Shown here: piece by piece, positions 27,310 through 36,438 of the stretch | Layout: each line of letters starts with the position of its first letter | How positions within the stretch are numbered: position 1 is the stretch's first letter | Source: Microbacterium sp. Se63.02b | GTDB lineage: Bacteria; Actinomycetota; Actinomycetes; Actinomycetales; Microbacteriaceae | Direction: 5' to 3' | DNA length: 64,000 nt | Assembly: GCF_014171575.1 (NCBI RefSeq) | Contig: NZ_CP050453.1 | Span: 3,906,001-3,970,000, forward strand | Made by a program: the position numbers and the translations under genes | The notes under the pieces: model-generated | The model's database searches: none | Told to the model about the DNA's origin: nothing | Seen by the model: the letters and a program-made list of their open reading frames with translations, nothing else

Positions 27310-28233
27310 ATGAGTTACGAATATGACGAACGCAGGTCCGGATCCGACGGTTTCGCGACGGCGCTGCGCGATGCGGTCAACGCCAGGGACGTGACGCTGT
27401 CGTGGTTGCAGCAGCAGCTCAACGCGCGAGGCAACCGGGTCTCGATGGCCACGCTGAGCTATTGGCGTTCGGGGGCGCGACGCCCCGAGGGCGCGCAGTC
27501 CCTGGCCGCACTCGCCGACCTCGAGGAGCTGCTCGGCCTCGACGCCGGCGCACTGCGACGGCACCTCGGACCCACCAACCGCACGGGGCCGCTGGGCCCG
27601 AACCGCTTCCCCATGGACGAGGAGGAGCTGGAACGCGCGGTCATGCTGGCGTTCGACGCGATGGGTGCGTCGTACCCCGACACCTCGCGGGAGCTCACCA
27701 CACACTCTGTGACCGATGTGAACGCGCAGGGCAACGTCGCCTACAGCATCACGCGCAGCATCGTGCAGTCGACCATCGGCACGATAACGGCGATACCCTT
27801 CCTCGAGATCACCCCGGGGGTCAGCACTCCGCCGCCCCTGCTCGACGCCGTGTCCGGCGGGCGCATCGCCGCGCGCTACTCGCACCCGGACGGCGAGGTG
27901 CACGGCATCCTGTTCGAACTCGATCTCCCGCTCACCGCCCCCGACACGGCGATGGTCGAATGGTCGGTCGAGTACCCGTCCGACTACCCGCCGATGCGTG
28001 ACACGGGCCATGCCCTGGCACAGAAGTGCCGCGAGCTGCTGGTGTGGACGCGGTTCCATCCTGATGCCGTCCCCGATTGGTGCGAGGAGCACGTCGAGAC
28101 GCCTGATGGCGTGACGGTCACCCCCGTCGCCCTGACCAGGGGCACCTCCGTGCATCTGGTGCGCAGAGCCTTCGGTCCTGGGGCACTCGGTCTGCACTGG
28201 GGCTACGGACCGCGTGAGGATCAGCCCGGCTGA
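27310..28233 (+). CDS. HTH regulator-like protein
   Basis: 307 residues from ATG 27310, after a GGACGGGGG stretch. The N-terminal region (about 10-75: AVNARDVTLSWLQQQLNARG and VSMATLSYWRSGARRPEGAQ) resembles an XRE helix-turn-helix; the rest has a mixed alpha/beta character without membrane segments or known motifs (SVTDVNAQGNVAYSITRSIV, ARYSHPDGEVHGILFELDLP). It is probably a cytoplasmic regulator of unknown ligand. Its end overlaps the convergent sulfurtransferase gene by 13 bp. Confidence 0.7.
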   Translation: MSYEYDERRSGSDGFATALRDAVNARDVTLSWLQQQLNARGNRVSMATLSYWRSGARRPEGAQSLAALADLEELLGLDAGALRRHLGPTNRTGPLGPNRFPMDEEELERAVMLAFDAMGASYPDTSRELTTHSVTDVNAQGNVAYSITRSIVQSTIGTITAIPFLEITPGVSTPPPLLDAVSGGRIAARYSHPDGEVHGILFELDLPLTAPDTAMVEWSVEYPSDYPPMRDTGHALAQKCRELLVWTRFHPDAVPDWCEEHVETPDGVTVTPVALTRGTSVHLVRRAFGPGALGLHWGYGPREDQPG

Positions 28234-29059
28234 TCTCCCGTCGCGACCGGACGACCCGGCGTGTTCGACCACTGACTCCACGATCCGGGGAACACTTTGG
28301 CGTCGATGCCGACCTCGTGCAGGATCAGGGCCGTATGCGCGGCCGTGACACCCGATCCGCAGTACGCGGCGACCGGGGTTCCGGGGTTCACGCCGACCTC
28401 GGCGAAGGTCGCGAGCACGGTGTCGCGATCGAGGATGCCGCCCTCAGCGTCGAGGTGCCGCAGCGTCGGCAGATTGCGCGCACCGGGGATGTGACCGGCG
28501 ATCGGATCGAGCGGCTCGGTGTCGCCGCGGTAGCGCTCCGGCGCGCGCACGTCGAGGAGCACTCCCGACGCGGGGAACGCCGCCGCCTCATCGATCGACA
28601 GGGCGTCGCGGCCGATCTCGTCGAGCACGACATCGCCGGGCTCGGGGATCACATCATCCGTCGCGACCGCGAACCCCGCGGCGCGCCAAGCCCGGATGCC
28701 GCCGGTGAGCACGCGGACATCGACCCCGCCCTGCCGCAGCAGCCACCACGCCCGCGCAGCCGAGATGCCCTTGAGTCGTCGTACGCCACGACGGTGTCGC
28801 CCGCACGGACACCCCACCGGCGGGCCGCAGCCTGGAGCGTCGCGGTCGAGGGCAGCGGGTGCCGCCCCTCGGCGGGCGCACCGTGGGTGGAGAGCTCCGC
28901 GTCGAGCGAGGCGAACACCGCGCCGGGGATGTGGCCAGAGAGGTAGTCGCCGTGCCCGGCCTCCGGGCGATCCAGCCGCCACCGCACGTCGATCACGCGC
29001 ACGGGCGCGCCCTGCTCCCGGAGGTCGTTCAGCTCTGCGGCACTCACGAAGTCGCTCAT
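28221..29059 (-). CDS. thiosulfate/3-mercaptopyruvate sulfurtransferase (frameshifted near 28775)
   Basis: Two-domain rhodanese of about 280 residues. The N-terminal inactive domain begins MSDFVSAAELNDLREQGAPV with IDVRWRLDRPEAGHGDYLSG; the C-terminal domain holds the active-site loop YCGSGVTAAHTAL with the persulfide-forming cysteine. It transfers sulfane sulfur from thiosulfate or mercaptopyruvate to cyanide or thiol acceptors. The frame changes near 28775, between domains; the length is 3n+2, consistent with one missing base. Confidence 0.87.
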
Positions 29060-29162
29060 CCTGCGAGGCTACCGAGTCGGCGGCGGCATCCGGCTCGCGG
29101 GCGTCTTCTCCCGTCATGCGCCACGACTATGCTCGATCCGGCAACGTCGAGAAAGGCCAACG

Positions 29163-30059
29163 ATGCCCTCTCGTCTCCGCTGGATGCGCTTCCGCCCGCA
29201 GGAGGCCGCGCTCATCGCGATCACCGCGGTGTGGGGCGGCACGTTCCTGCTGGTGCACTGGGCGATGGAGCACTCCGGGCCGTGGTTCTTCGTCGGCATC
29301 CGATTCCTCGTCGCAGGTCTCCTCAGCGTGCTGATCTTCCGTCGTGCGCTGCGCGGCATGCGGTGGCGCGACATCGGGGCGGGTGTCGCGATCGGGGTGA
29401 TGATCTACCTCGGCTACGGTCTGCAGACGCTGGGGCTGCAGACGATCGACAGCAGCACGTCGGCGTTCATCACCGCCATGTACGTGCCGCTCGTCCCCTT
29501 CGCGCAGTGGGCGGTCTTCCGCACACGTCCGCCCGCCATGGCCTTCGTCGGAGCAGGCCTCGCGTTCGTGGGACTGCTGTTCATCGCGGGCCCCGACGCA
29601 TTCGCGTTCACGCTGGGCACGGGCGAGATCGTCACCATGATCAGCACCCTGCCCATCGCCGCAGAGATCATCCTGATCAGCCTCTTCGCGGGCAGGATCG
29701 ACCTCGGGCGCATCACCGTCGTCCAGCTGCTGACCGCCGGCGTGCTGGGATTGCTGACGATGCCGGTGGTCGGCGAGGCCGTCCCCGAGTTCTCCTGGAT
29801 CTGGGTCGGCTGTGCCGTCGGACTCGGCGCGGCGAGCTGTCTGATCCAACTGACCATGAACTGGGCGCAGAAGTCGGTGTCACCGACGCGCGCGACCATC
29901 ATCTACGCCGGGGAACCCGTGTGGGCCGGCGTCATCGGACGCATCGCCGGCGAGCGACTGCCCGCGACCGCGCTCGTCGGCGGAGCTCTGGTCGTGCTCG
30001 GCATCCTGGCGAGCGAACTGAGGTTCGTGCGGCGGCGGAAGGAAGAGTCCTCGGCCTAG
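29163..30059 (+). CDS. EamA family (DMT superfamily) transporter
   Basis: 298 residues with ten hydrophobic helices in two EamA repeats: the first starts ALIAITAVWGGTFLLVHWAM and the second after FTLGTGEIVTMISTLPIAAE. The conserved Glu-Pro near AGEPVWAGVIGRIAGE marks the end of the second repeat. It is expected to export amino acids or other small metabolites; the substrate cannot be read from sequence. The short basic C-terminus (RFVRRRKEES) is cytoplasmic. Confidence 0.88.
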   Translation: MPSRLRWMRFRPQEAALIAITAVWGGTFLLVHWAMEHSGPWFFVGIRFLVAGLLSVLIFRRALRGMRWRDIGAGVAIGVMIYLGYGLQTLGLQTIDSSTSAFITAMYVPLVPFAQWAVFRTRPPAMAFVGAGLAFVGLLFIAGPDAFAFTLGTGEIVTMISTLPIAAEIILISLFAGRIDLGRITVVQLLTAGVLGLLTMPVVGEAVPEFSWIWVGCAVGLGAASCLIQLTMNWAQKSVSPTRATIIYAGEPVWAGVIGRIAGERLPATALVGGALVVLGILASELRFVRRRKEESSA

Positions 30060-30099
30060 CCCTCGGGAATACTCCCCCGCCTCCTGCGTTGCACCCGGC

Positions 30100-30759
30100 A
30101 TGATTGAAACTTCAACCGTCGCTCCGGTCGCCACGGAACGCACCCGCGTCCGCGTGCCGCTGCGCTTCGGCGACGGCTTCTCCACCACGGCCGACGTGGT
30201 CACGTTCGACGGCCTCGTCGACGGACGGGAGCACCTGCTGCTCGGGCTCGGCGACTGGCACGCGGCACTCGAACGCGCGAGCGACGGCGGAGACGCGCCG
30301 CTCGTGCGCCCTCACAGCGAGTGCCTGACCGGTGACGTGTTCGGATCCGAGCGCTGCGACTGCGGTCCCCAGCTGCGCGAGGCCGCCGAGCGGATCGCGG
30401 CGGAGGGCGGCTTCCTGCTCTACCTGCGGCAGGAGGGACGCGGTATCGGCCTGTACGCGAAGCTCGACGCGTACGCCCTGCAGGACGCGGGCCTCGACAC
30501 GTACGAGGCGAACGTCGCCCTCGGCCACGGCGAAGACGAGCGCGACTACACCGTCGCAGCGCAGATGCTGAACGCGGTCGGCGTCGACGGCATCCGTCTG
30601 CTCAGCAACAACCCCGACAAGGCCGTGCAGCTCGAGGCCCTCGGCATCCGCGTGACCGAGCGGGTCCGCACCGAGGTGCACCTGTCGGAGTCCAACTCGC
30701 GCTACCTCCAGGCCAAGCGCGACCACACGGCGCACACCCTCGACCTGTCGGCGGCGTGA
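30100..30759 (+). CDS. ribA: GTP cyclohydrolase II
   Basis: 219-residue stand-alone RibA-type enzyme catalysing the first step of riboflavin synthesis from GTP. The zinc site is visible in the VRPHSECLTGDVFGSERCDC motif and the catalytic/GTP-binding segment in LRQEGRGIGLYAK; LLSNNPDK follows. Not fused to a RibB domain and with no other rib genes here, so it is probably a second or stand-alone copy. Its stop lies 20 bp before the MarR gene. Confidence 0.92.
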   Translation: MIETSTVAPVATERTRVRVPLRFGDGFSTTADVVTFDGLVDGREHLLLGLGDWHAALERASDGGDAPLVRPHSECLTGDVFGSERCDCGPQLREAAERIAAEGGFLLYLRQEGRGIGLYAKLDAYALQDAGLDTYEANVALGHGEDERDYTVAAQMLNAVGVDGIRLLSNNPDKAVQLEALGIRVTERVRTEVHLSESNSRYLQAKRDHTAHTLDLSAA

Positions 30760-30776
30760 CACCCCAGGAGGGCACC

Positions 30777-31246
30777 ATGACAGCGGAGCAGCATCGACGG
30801 CGACTCGACGACACCGAGATGGCGACCTGGCTCCCCGTCATCCGGTTCGTACAGTTGCTGCCCCAGGTGCTCGACCGCACCCTGAAGGACGAGGTCGGCC
30901 TCAACCACGCCAGGTACGCGATCCTCGTCACGCTCGCAGGTCAAGGCGAGGGAGCCGTCACGATGACGGAACTCGCCCGCATCGCCGGCCTCAGCCGCTC
31001 GCGTCTCAGCCACGCCCTGGACTCCCTGGAGGAGCGCGGCTGGGTGGAGCGCACCTCGTGCGGCACCGACAAGCGCACGCTCTCGGCCGCGCTCACCCGG
31101 AAGGCCGGGAGATGCTGCGCACCGCCGCACCCGTGCACGTCGAACAGGTGCGGGAACTGGTGCTCGATCCGCTCAGCCCGGAGGAGCGGGAGCAGCTCGC
31201 GTCGATCCTCGGCAAACTGCTGCCAGGAGTGACCGCGGCCCTGTGA
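30777..31246 (+). CDS. MarR family regulator (frameshifted near 31105)
   Basis: About 157 residues from ATG 30777, preceded by a strong AGGAGG. The winged HTH is VTMTELARIAGLSRSRLSHA with the wing DSLEERGWVERTSCGTDKR; the N- and C-terminal dimer helices flank it. The frame changes near 31105 (one G missing in the run before GGGAGATG) and continues to GVTAAL at 31246. It is probably co-transcribed with ribA. The ligand is unknown. Confidence 0.85.
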
Positions 31247-31267
31247 CGGCATCGGCCGAGCTTCGGC

Positions 31268-31286
31268 GTTCTGCTCTGAGCAGAAC
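31268..31286 (+). promoter_or_regulatory. 19-bp palindrome upstream of the ClgR/PopR-like gene
   Basis: GTTCTGCTCTGAGCAGAAC is a perfect inverted repeat (9-1-9), 39 bp before the regulator start. It keeps the GTTC...GC...GC...GAAC skeleton described for ClgR-type operators. An autoregulatory site for the regulator gene is the simplest explanation; binding is inferred. Confidence 0.55.
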
Positions 31287-31324
31287 CGCTCGAAGCCTCC
31301 GGAACGGGCGGCATATCGTGAGGC

Positions 31325-31677
31325 ATGGCCGACCTCCTCTCGTTCCCGCCCGCTCCCCGCTCCGACCGCCCGAAGCGCCACGACCCCGAGCCGTTGTGGC
31401 GCCACCTCCTGGGCGACCAGCTGCGTCGACGTCGACACGATCGTGAGGAGACCCTCACCGCGACCGCGGAGAAGGCCGGCGTCTCTCCCAGTACCTCTCC
31501 GAGGTCGAACGCGGGCTGAAGGAGCCGTCGAGCGAGATGATCGCCGCGATCGCCGGAGCACTCGACACCAGCCTGATCGAGCTGACGAGCGCCGTGGCCG
31601 ACGAACTCCGCTCCGCCACGGTTCCGGCATCCGCGGCCGTGTCGGCATCGCGCACTTCCTTCGCCCTCGCCGCCTGA
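31325..31677 (+). CDS. ClgR/PopR-like clp gene regulator (frameshifted near 31490)
   Basis: About 118 residues. XRE helix-turn-helix in the ClgR/PopR arrangement: LWRHLLGDQLRRRRHDREET, TATAEKAGVSPQYLSEVERG, then EPSSEMIAAIAGALDTSLIE. The frame is lost at about 31490, where CCCC reads CCC, and resumes to 31677. The C-terminus ends FALAA, an ssrA-like tail; in Streptomyces, ClgR and PopR end similarly and are degraded by ClpP. It faces two clpP genes tail to tail, so it is likely their activator. Whether it is ClgR or the paralogue PopR is not settled. Confidence 0.8.
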
Positions 31678-31712
31678 CCCGTTCGTTCCGTCCGTCCGCC
31701 TGGCTCCCGGGG

Positions 31713-32306
31713 TCACACGGTGCGCGCGCCGAGCACCCTGTCGATGAGGCCGTAGTCCTGCGCGGCGGATGCCGTGAACACGCGGTCACGGTCGGTGTCC
31801 GCACGCAGCTCCTCGACCGTCCGGCCGCTGTGCCTGGCGAGGATCTCCTCCATGTCCGAGCGCACCCGCACCACCTCGTCCGCTGCGAGGATCAGGTCGG
31901 GGATCGCACCGCGCGACTGCCCGGCCGGCTGGTGCAGCACGATGCGCGCGTGCGAGAGGGCCGCACGCTCCCCTGGAGCACCCGCCGCGACGAGCAGCGC
32001 AGCCGGGCCGATCGCCTGTCCGACGCACGTGGTCGCGATGGCCGGACGGATGTGCTGCATGGTGTCGTAGATCGCGAGCGCGGCGCCGGGATCACCGCCC
32101 TCGCTGTTGATGTAGAACTGGATGCCCGATTCGGGACTGTCCGCGTCGAGGTGCAGCAGCTGGGCGATCAGGGCGTTCGCGACCCCCGCGTCGATCCCGG
32201 TGCCGAGGTAGATGACGCGCTCGGCGAGCAGGTGCGAGTAGACGTCCATGATGCGCTCACCCCGCGGGTGCTGCGCGATGACGTTGGGGATCGTGTAGCC
32301 GCTCAT
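31713..32306 (-). CDS. ClpP-like protein lacking the catalytic serine
   Basis: 197-residue ClpP-family (S14) protein, full length and without frameshift. Catalytic His (RIVLHQPAGQ) and Asp (DRDRVFTASAAQDYGLID) positions are kept, but the serine loop, normally GQAASMGA, reads GQAIGPAALL, so Ser is replaced by Gly. The reading is unambiguous in this assembly. It overlaps the stop of the upstream active clpP by four bases (ATGA), so it is made with it. It probably forms a mixed barrel as a non-proteolytic subunit, like the cyanobacterial/plastid ClpR; this is inference. Confidence 0.88.
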   Translation of the reverse strand: MSGYTIPNVIAQHPRGERIMDVYSHLLAERVIYLGTGIDAGVANALIAQLLHLDADSPESGIQFYINSEGGDPGAALAIYDTMQHIRPAIATTCVGQAIGPAALLVAAGAPGERAALSHARIVLHQPAGQSRGAIPDLILAADEVVRVRSDMEEILARHSGRTVEELRADTDRDRVFTASAAQDYGLIDRVLGARTV

Positions 32307-32916
32307 GCGCCCGCCCCCAGCCCGACGTGCGCGCGTCGACGCGGCATCACGTCGCCGATCGAGGCGACGATCTCGTCGATGAACCCGTACTCCCGCGCCT
32401 GCGTTGCGGTGTACCAGCGGTCGTGCAGGGAGTCTTCGAAGATGCGCTCGATCGGCTGGCCGGTGTCGTCGGCGATGAGTCCGAGCACCGTGTCGCGCAT
32501 GTGTCGCAGGTCGTCGGCCTGCGTCTCGATCTCGACCGCCGAACCGCCGATGCCCGCCGATCCCTGATGCATGAGGATGCGTGCGTGCGGGAGTGCCCTG
32601 CGTTTTCCCGGAGTGCCGGCCGAGAGCAGGAACTGCCCTGCGCTGCACGCGAGTCCGAGCGCGAGTGTCGCGACGTCGTTGGGGACGAGTCGCATGATGT
32701 CGCGGATTCCGAGCATCGACGGCACCGAGCCGCCCGGCGAGTGGATCCAGAGGGCGATGTCGGCCGTCGGGTCCTCGGCCGACAGCGCGAGCAGCTGCGT
32801 CATCAGCAGCGTGCCGTTGTCGTCGTCGAGGGCGCCGTCCAGCACGAGCACCCGCTCGTGGAACAGCGCGCCCGGGCTTCGGGGCCGAACTGCGGGAGGG
32901 AGTTGTCTTCGCTCAT
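32303..32916 (-). CDS. clpP: ATP-dependent Clp protease proteolytic subunit (frameshifted near 32875)
   Basis: About 204 residues starting MSEDNSLPQFGPEARG. All three catalytic residues are present: Ser in GLACSAGQFLLSAG, His in RILMHQGSAG, Asp in the HDRWYTATQAREYGF region. One G is missing near 32875 in a run of G, giving length 3n+2. Upstream partner of the serine-less ClpP-like gene, ATGA overlap. With a Clp ATPase it degrades tagged and regulatory proteins. Extra ClpP pairs (ClpP3/ClpP4) next to PopR occur in Streptomyces, a close parallel. Confidence 0.88.
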
Positions 32917-32976
32917 GCCCCCAGCATCCGTCTGCGCCGGGTCACCTGCGGCCGTTTCCGCCCTCGGCGGCTCTGC

Positions 32977-33012
32977 CCTGAGCGGATGCCGGTGGGGCGG
33001 CATCCGCTCAGG
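32977..33012 (-). terminator. 14-bp stem terminator after the heptad-repeat protein gene
   Basis: CCTGAGCGGATGCC (32977-32990) and GGCATCCGCTCAGG (32999-33012) pair perfectly around an 8-base loop. It lies 36 bp downstream of the minus-strand gene ending at 33048 and 61 bp upstream of the clpP start, so it should separate the two transcripts. There is no long U-tract. Confidence 0.6.
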
Positions 33013-33047
33013 CGGGGGTGGGGTGGGGGAGGGGTCAGGGGATGGGG

Positions 33048-34475
33048 TCAGGCGGCCAGGGCCAGGGCGCGGCGATGGGAGATGCGGTGGCCGACCCAGA
33101 AGCCGATCGCGATCAGTCCGGCCAGGGCGATGCCGAGGATCCAGGGCAGCGTCGACGGGGCCGCTCCGGCCGTGGCGGTGGCGAGGGCGCCGGAGCCGTC
33201 CGCGATCAGGCCGGTGCCGACGGCGAGGTCGGCCGCCCCGGCCTGCAGCGCGTCCCCGCCTGCCGCGAGGTCGTCGGAGCCGTCCGCGAGCGTCGTCGCG
33301 CCGTCGGAGAGCTTCCCGATGCCCGTGTCGAGGGCGCCGGAGCCTGATTGCAGCTCTCCGACCCCGACGGCGAGCGCACTCGCACCCTCGTTCAGGCGCG
33401 CCGCACCCGCGCTGAGGTTCACGGTTCCCGAGGAGAGGGCCGACGCGCCGGTGGAGAGCGTCTGCAGCCCGGATGCCAACCGCTCGGCGCCCGCGGAGAG
33501 CTGCGAGGTTCCGGAGTGGAGTTTCTGCGCCCCGGCCGCGAGTGCGGGAGCACCCTCGGGAGCGACGAGTGCGACGGTTCCCGGCCAGCCCTTCGAGGGG
33601 TCGCCATGCACGATCGCCCCGACACCGGCGGTGACCTTCGCCGCACCGTCGGCCGCGCCGACGAGTCCCTGGGCGAGAGCGGGAGCTGCGGCTGCGGGTA
33701 CCGCCAGTGCGTCGACCTCCTGATCGACGCCGGCCGCGAGCCGGGCGAGCGCCTGCAGCTGCGGGTTCGTGGGGTCGGCTGAGAGAAGGCCGGCGAGGCC
33801 GTCGGCGAGCTGCTGGGAGTGACCGGGCGCCGTCGCGGCGACGCCCTGGAGCGCGGCCTTCGTGTCGGGGTGGGCGAGCGTCAGCACCGACGGCGTCACA
33901 CCGGCGCGCAGAGTGTCGCTGAGCGTGCTCGCACCGGCGAGGACACCGTTCGCGTAGCGGTGTGCGCCGTCGACTCCTGCGGAGAGCTTCGCCGCCCCAG
34001 CCGCGACCGTCGCCGCACCGGCGTCGGCCTGCACCAGCGTGGTCGAGAGTTCCTGCGCCCCGGCGAGCGCCGTCTGCGCTCCCCCGCTGACCCGGCCGGC
34101 GCCGTCGACGGCGGTCGATGCACCGGCCGCGAGGTTTCCTGCACCCTCGGCCAGGGTGGTCGCTCCGACTGCCGCCTTCGTGGCGCCATCGCTCAGCTTC
34201 TGCGAACCGGAGTGCGCGGCTGCGGCACCCGCCGCGAGGTCGTCGCTGCCGTCGGCGAGCCGGTCGGCTCCGACGGCGAGGTCGTCGGCTCCGGCGGCGA
34301 GGTCGGCAGAGCCGTCCTTCGCGGCCACGGTGCCGTCGGCGAGCTCGGATGCTCCGGCGGCGATCTTGCTCGTCGTCACGAGGAACAGGATCACCATCGC
34401 GGCCAGCAGCAGGCTGAGCACGATCACGGCGATGCGCATGCCGGTTCCGTGCGCGTGGGGTTTTGCACTCGTCAT
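33048..34475 (-). CDS. XXXLXXG heptad-repeat membrane protein (YhgE/Pip-like)
   Basis: 475 residues: an N-terminal membrane anchor (IAVIVLSLLLAAMVILFLVT), about 370 residues built from heptads with Leu and Gly (such as LADGSDDLAAG, LSTGASALSSG, LQSGSGALDTG), and a C-terminal membrane segment (LPWILGIALAGLIAIGFWVG). The periodic L-x-x-G pattern matches the repeat seen in YhgE/Pip-type proteins. It is likely a long extracytoplasmic helical stalk held at both ends; the role is unknown. It is rich in Ala, Gly, Leu and Ser and has no catalytic motif. Confidence 0.75.
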   Translation of the reverse strand: MTSAKPHAHGTGMRIAVIVLSLLLAAMVILFLVTTSKIAAGASELADGTVAAKDGSADLAAGADDLAVGADRLADGSDDLAAGAAAAHSGSQKLSDGATKAAVGATTLAEGAGNLAAGASTAVDGAGRVSGGAQTALAGAQELSTTLVQADAGAATVAAGAAKLSAGVDGAHRYANGVLAGASTLSDTLRAGVTPSVLTLAHPDTKAALQGVAATAPGHSQQLADGLAGLLSADPTNPQLQALARLAAGVDQEVDALAVPAAAAPALAQGLVGAADGAAKVTAGVGAIVHGDPSKGWPGTVALVAPEGAPALAAGAQKLHSGTSQLSAGAERLASGLQTLSTGASALSSGTVNLSAGAARLNEGASALAVGVGELQSGSGALDTGIGKLSDGATTLADGSDDLAAGGDALQAGAADLAVGTGLIADGSGALATATAGAAPSTLPWILGIALAGLIAIGFWVGHRISHRRALALAA

Positions 34476-34567
34476 CGAGGACTCCCAGGGTCAGTGGCGT
34501 CGTTGCCACGGGCGACTGTATGGGCGCGCCGACACTCCCCTTCAGGATTTGCCGGTCGAAACCAAGT

Positions 34568-34602
34568 CTCACCACAGTCGATACTCAGTTTCTTGTGGTG
34601 AG
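34568..34602. promoter_or_regulatory. inverted repeat in a divergent promoter region
   Basis: CTCACCACA (34568-34576) and TGTGGTGAG (34594-34602) form a 9-bp inverted pair spaced by 17 bases, in an AT-richer stretch between the heptad-repeat gene and the thioesterase gene. It may be an operator controlling either; no known regulator site matches. Confidence 0.35.
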
Positions 34603-34688
34603 TGCACAATTCCTGTCCGAAACGGCTGTGCGCTCCAGGAAAACGGCCCGTAACATCGTCGACTCACGGGGCTCGTACCCTCGTGTCC

Positions 34689-35156
34689 ATGGCGAAGCAG
34701 AAGACACCGGCCTGGTCGGAAGACGGACTCACCTTCCGCACCCGCAAGTGGGTGCGCCCAGAGGACCTCAATGCGAACGGCTCGCTGTTCGGCGGGAGCC
34801 TGCTCAAGTGGATCGACGAGGAGGCCGCGATCTACGCGATCGTGCAGCTCGGCAACTACCGCGCCGTCACGAAGCACATCTCGGAGATCAACTTCGAGGC
34901 GTCGGCCGTGCAGGGCGACCTCATCGAGATCGGCCTGCAGGCCACGCGCTTCGGCACGACCTCACTCACGATGCGCGCCGTGGCGCGCAACATGATCACG
35001 CGCAGGCGCATCCTGACGATCGACAAGATCGTGTTCGTGAGCCTCGACGACGACGGGACGCCGACCCCGCACGGCTATCGGGAGATCACCTACGACCGTG
35101 ACCGCATGCCGACCGAACGGGTCGCGACGGGCACCATCCGGCTCCCGGCGCTCTGA
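34689..35156 (+). CDS. hotdog-fold acyl-CoA thioesterase
   Basis: 155 residues from ATG 34689. The hotdog core begins TFRTRKWVRPEDLNANGSLF with GGSLLKWIDEEAAIYA, the YciA-like signature containing the catalytic Asp. It hydrolyses acyl-CoA to free acid and CoA in the cytoplasm. The tail RVATGTIRLPAL ends naturally at 35156. The convergent PLP-enzyme gene overlaps it by 67 bp, which suggests that the other gene's end is somewhat over-extended. Confidence 0.85.
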   Translation: MAKQKTPAWSEDGLTFRTRKWVRPEDLNANGSLFGGSLLKWIDEEAAIYAIVQLGNYRAVTKHISEINFEASAVQGDLIEIGLQATRFGTTSLTMRAVARNMITRRRILTIDKIVFVSLDDDGTPTPHGYREITYDRDRMPTERVATGTIRLPAL

Positions 35157-36329
35157 GCGTCGAGCGCCCGGAAGGCCCGGGCGAGGTCGGCGATCAGGTC
35201 GTCCACATCCTCCAGCCCGATCGAGAGGCGGAGCACATCGGCGCCGGGGCGAGCCTCGGGCGGAACCGGACGGTGCGTGAGCGCGGCCGGATGCTGGATC
35301 AGCGAGTCCACCCCACCGAGGGACACCGCGTGCGTGAAGAGCGACGTCGCCGTCGTCACCGCTGACGCCGCAGCGAACCCGCCCCGCATCCGCATCGCGA
35401 TCATCGCGCCCGTCCCGCGCATCTGCCGGTCGAGGATGCCGCGCGGGTCACCGTCGAGCCCCGGATAGAAGACCTCGGCGACCTCCGGACGGTCGATCAG
35501 CCACTGCACCACCCGCCGCGCGCTCTCCTGCTGGTGGCGCACCCGCACCGGCAGGGTCGTGAGTCCGCGGTGCAGCAGGTACGCCCCGAGCGGATGCAGC
35601 AGCCCCCGGTGACCGCACGCACGCGGCGCAGCGCCTCGGCGGTCTCTTCGCTGCAGGCGACGACGCCGGCGATCACATCCCCGTGCCCGCCGAGGTACTT
35701 CGTGGCGCTGTGCAGCGACATCGCGGCGCCCAGGTCGATCGGGTTCTGCAGCACCGGAGTGGCGAAGGTGTTGTCCACCACGACAGGCACGGCGCCGGCC
35801 TGGCGCACGACGTCGGCGATGTCGGCGATGTCGAGCGTGGGGTTCGCCGGGGTCTCCACCACGACCAGCCCGGTGTCCGGGCGCATGCTCGCCGCCACCT
35901 CATCGGGGTGGCAGTAGGTGGTCTCGACGCCGAGCAGCCCGGAACCGAGGAGGTGGTCGGTGCCGCCGTAGAGCGGGCGGACGGCCACCACGTGCCGCAC
36001 CCCGGACGCGCCGGTGTGGGCGAGGATCACCGCCGTCATCGCGGCCATGCCCGACGCGAAGGCCACGGCGGCCTCGGCGTGCTCGAGCTCGGCGAGAGCC
36101 GCCTCGAAGCGGGCGACCGTGGGGTTCCACAGTCGCGCGTAGACCATGCTGCCGTCGGCGGGCGGTCGGCCCCCGTTGCCATGGCCTCGTAGGAGTCGCC
36201 GCCGCGTTCGATGTCGGGCAGCGGGTTCGTCGTCGACAGGTCGATCGGCAGCGCGTGCACTCCGAGACCCTCGAGGTCGGAGCGGCCGCTGTGGACGGCG
36301 ACGGTGTCAGGATGCAGCGGTGCAGTCAT
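35090..36329 (-). CDS. Cys/Met metabolism PLP-dependent enzyme (frameshifted)
   Basis: Trans-sulfuration family (cystathionine gamma-lyase/synthase, methionine gamma-lyase), about 414 residues. The start MTAPLHPDTVAVHSGRSDLE, cofactor segment RPLYGGTDHLLGSGL, DNTFATPVLQNPIDLG and pyridoxal-lysine motif SATKYLGGHGDV are typical. Frames change near 36140 and 35560. The last 22 residues run into the neighbouring thioesterase gene and may be misread. It is divergent from an Lrp-type gene, which is its probable regulator. The exact reaction (lyase or synthase) cannot be fixed. Confidence 0.83.
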
Positions 36330-36438
36330 GCCTCCACGTTGCCGGAATCACGATGAATCCGCACGAAGTCGACAGAAGCCGCCGGAGATCTGCCCGCTGA
36401 CGCTATTCTGAGCGAGATCTGGCCGATGAAAGGGGACC

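Noticed and set aside
30100..30759. FMN riboswitch before ribA
   Set aside because: Only 40 bases separate the EamA stop from ribA, too short for an FMN aptamer, and no conserved aptamer sequence is seen.
31713..32306. Serine-less ClpP as a frameshift artefact
   Set aside because: The whole gene is in one frame and the GQAIGPAALL loop is flanked by well-conserved residues, so the Ser to Gly change is not caused by an indel.
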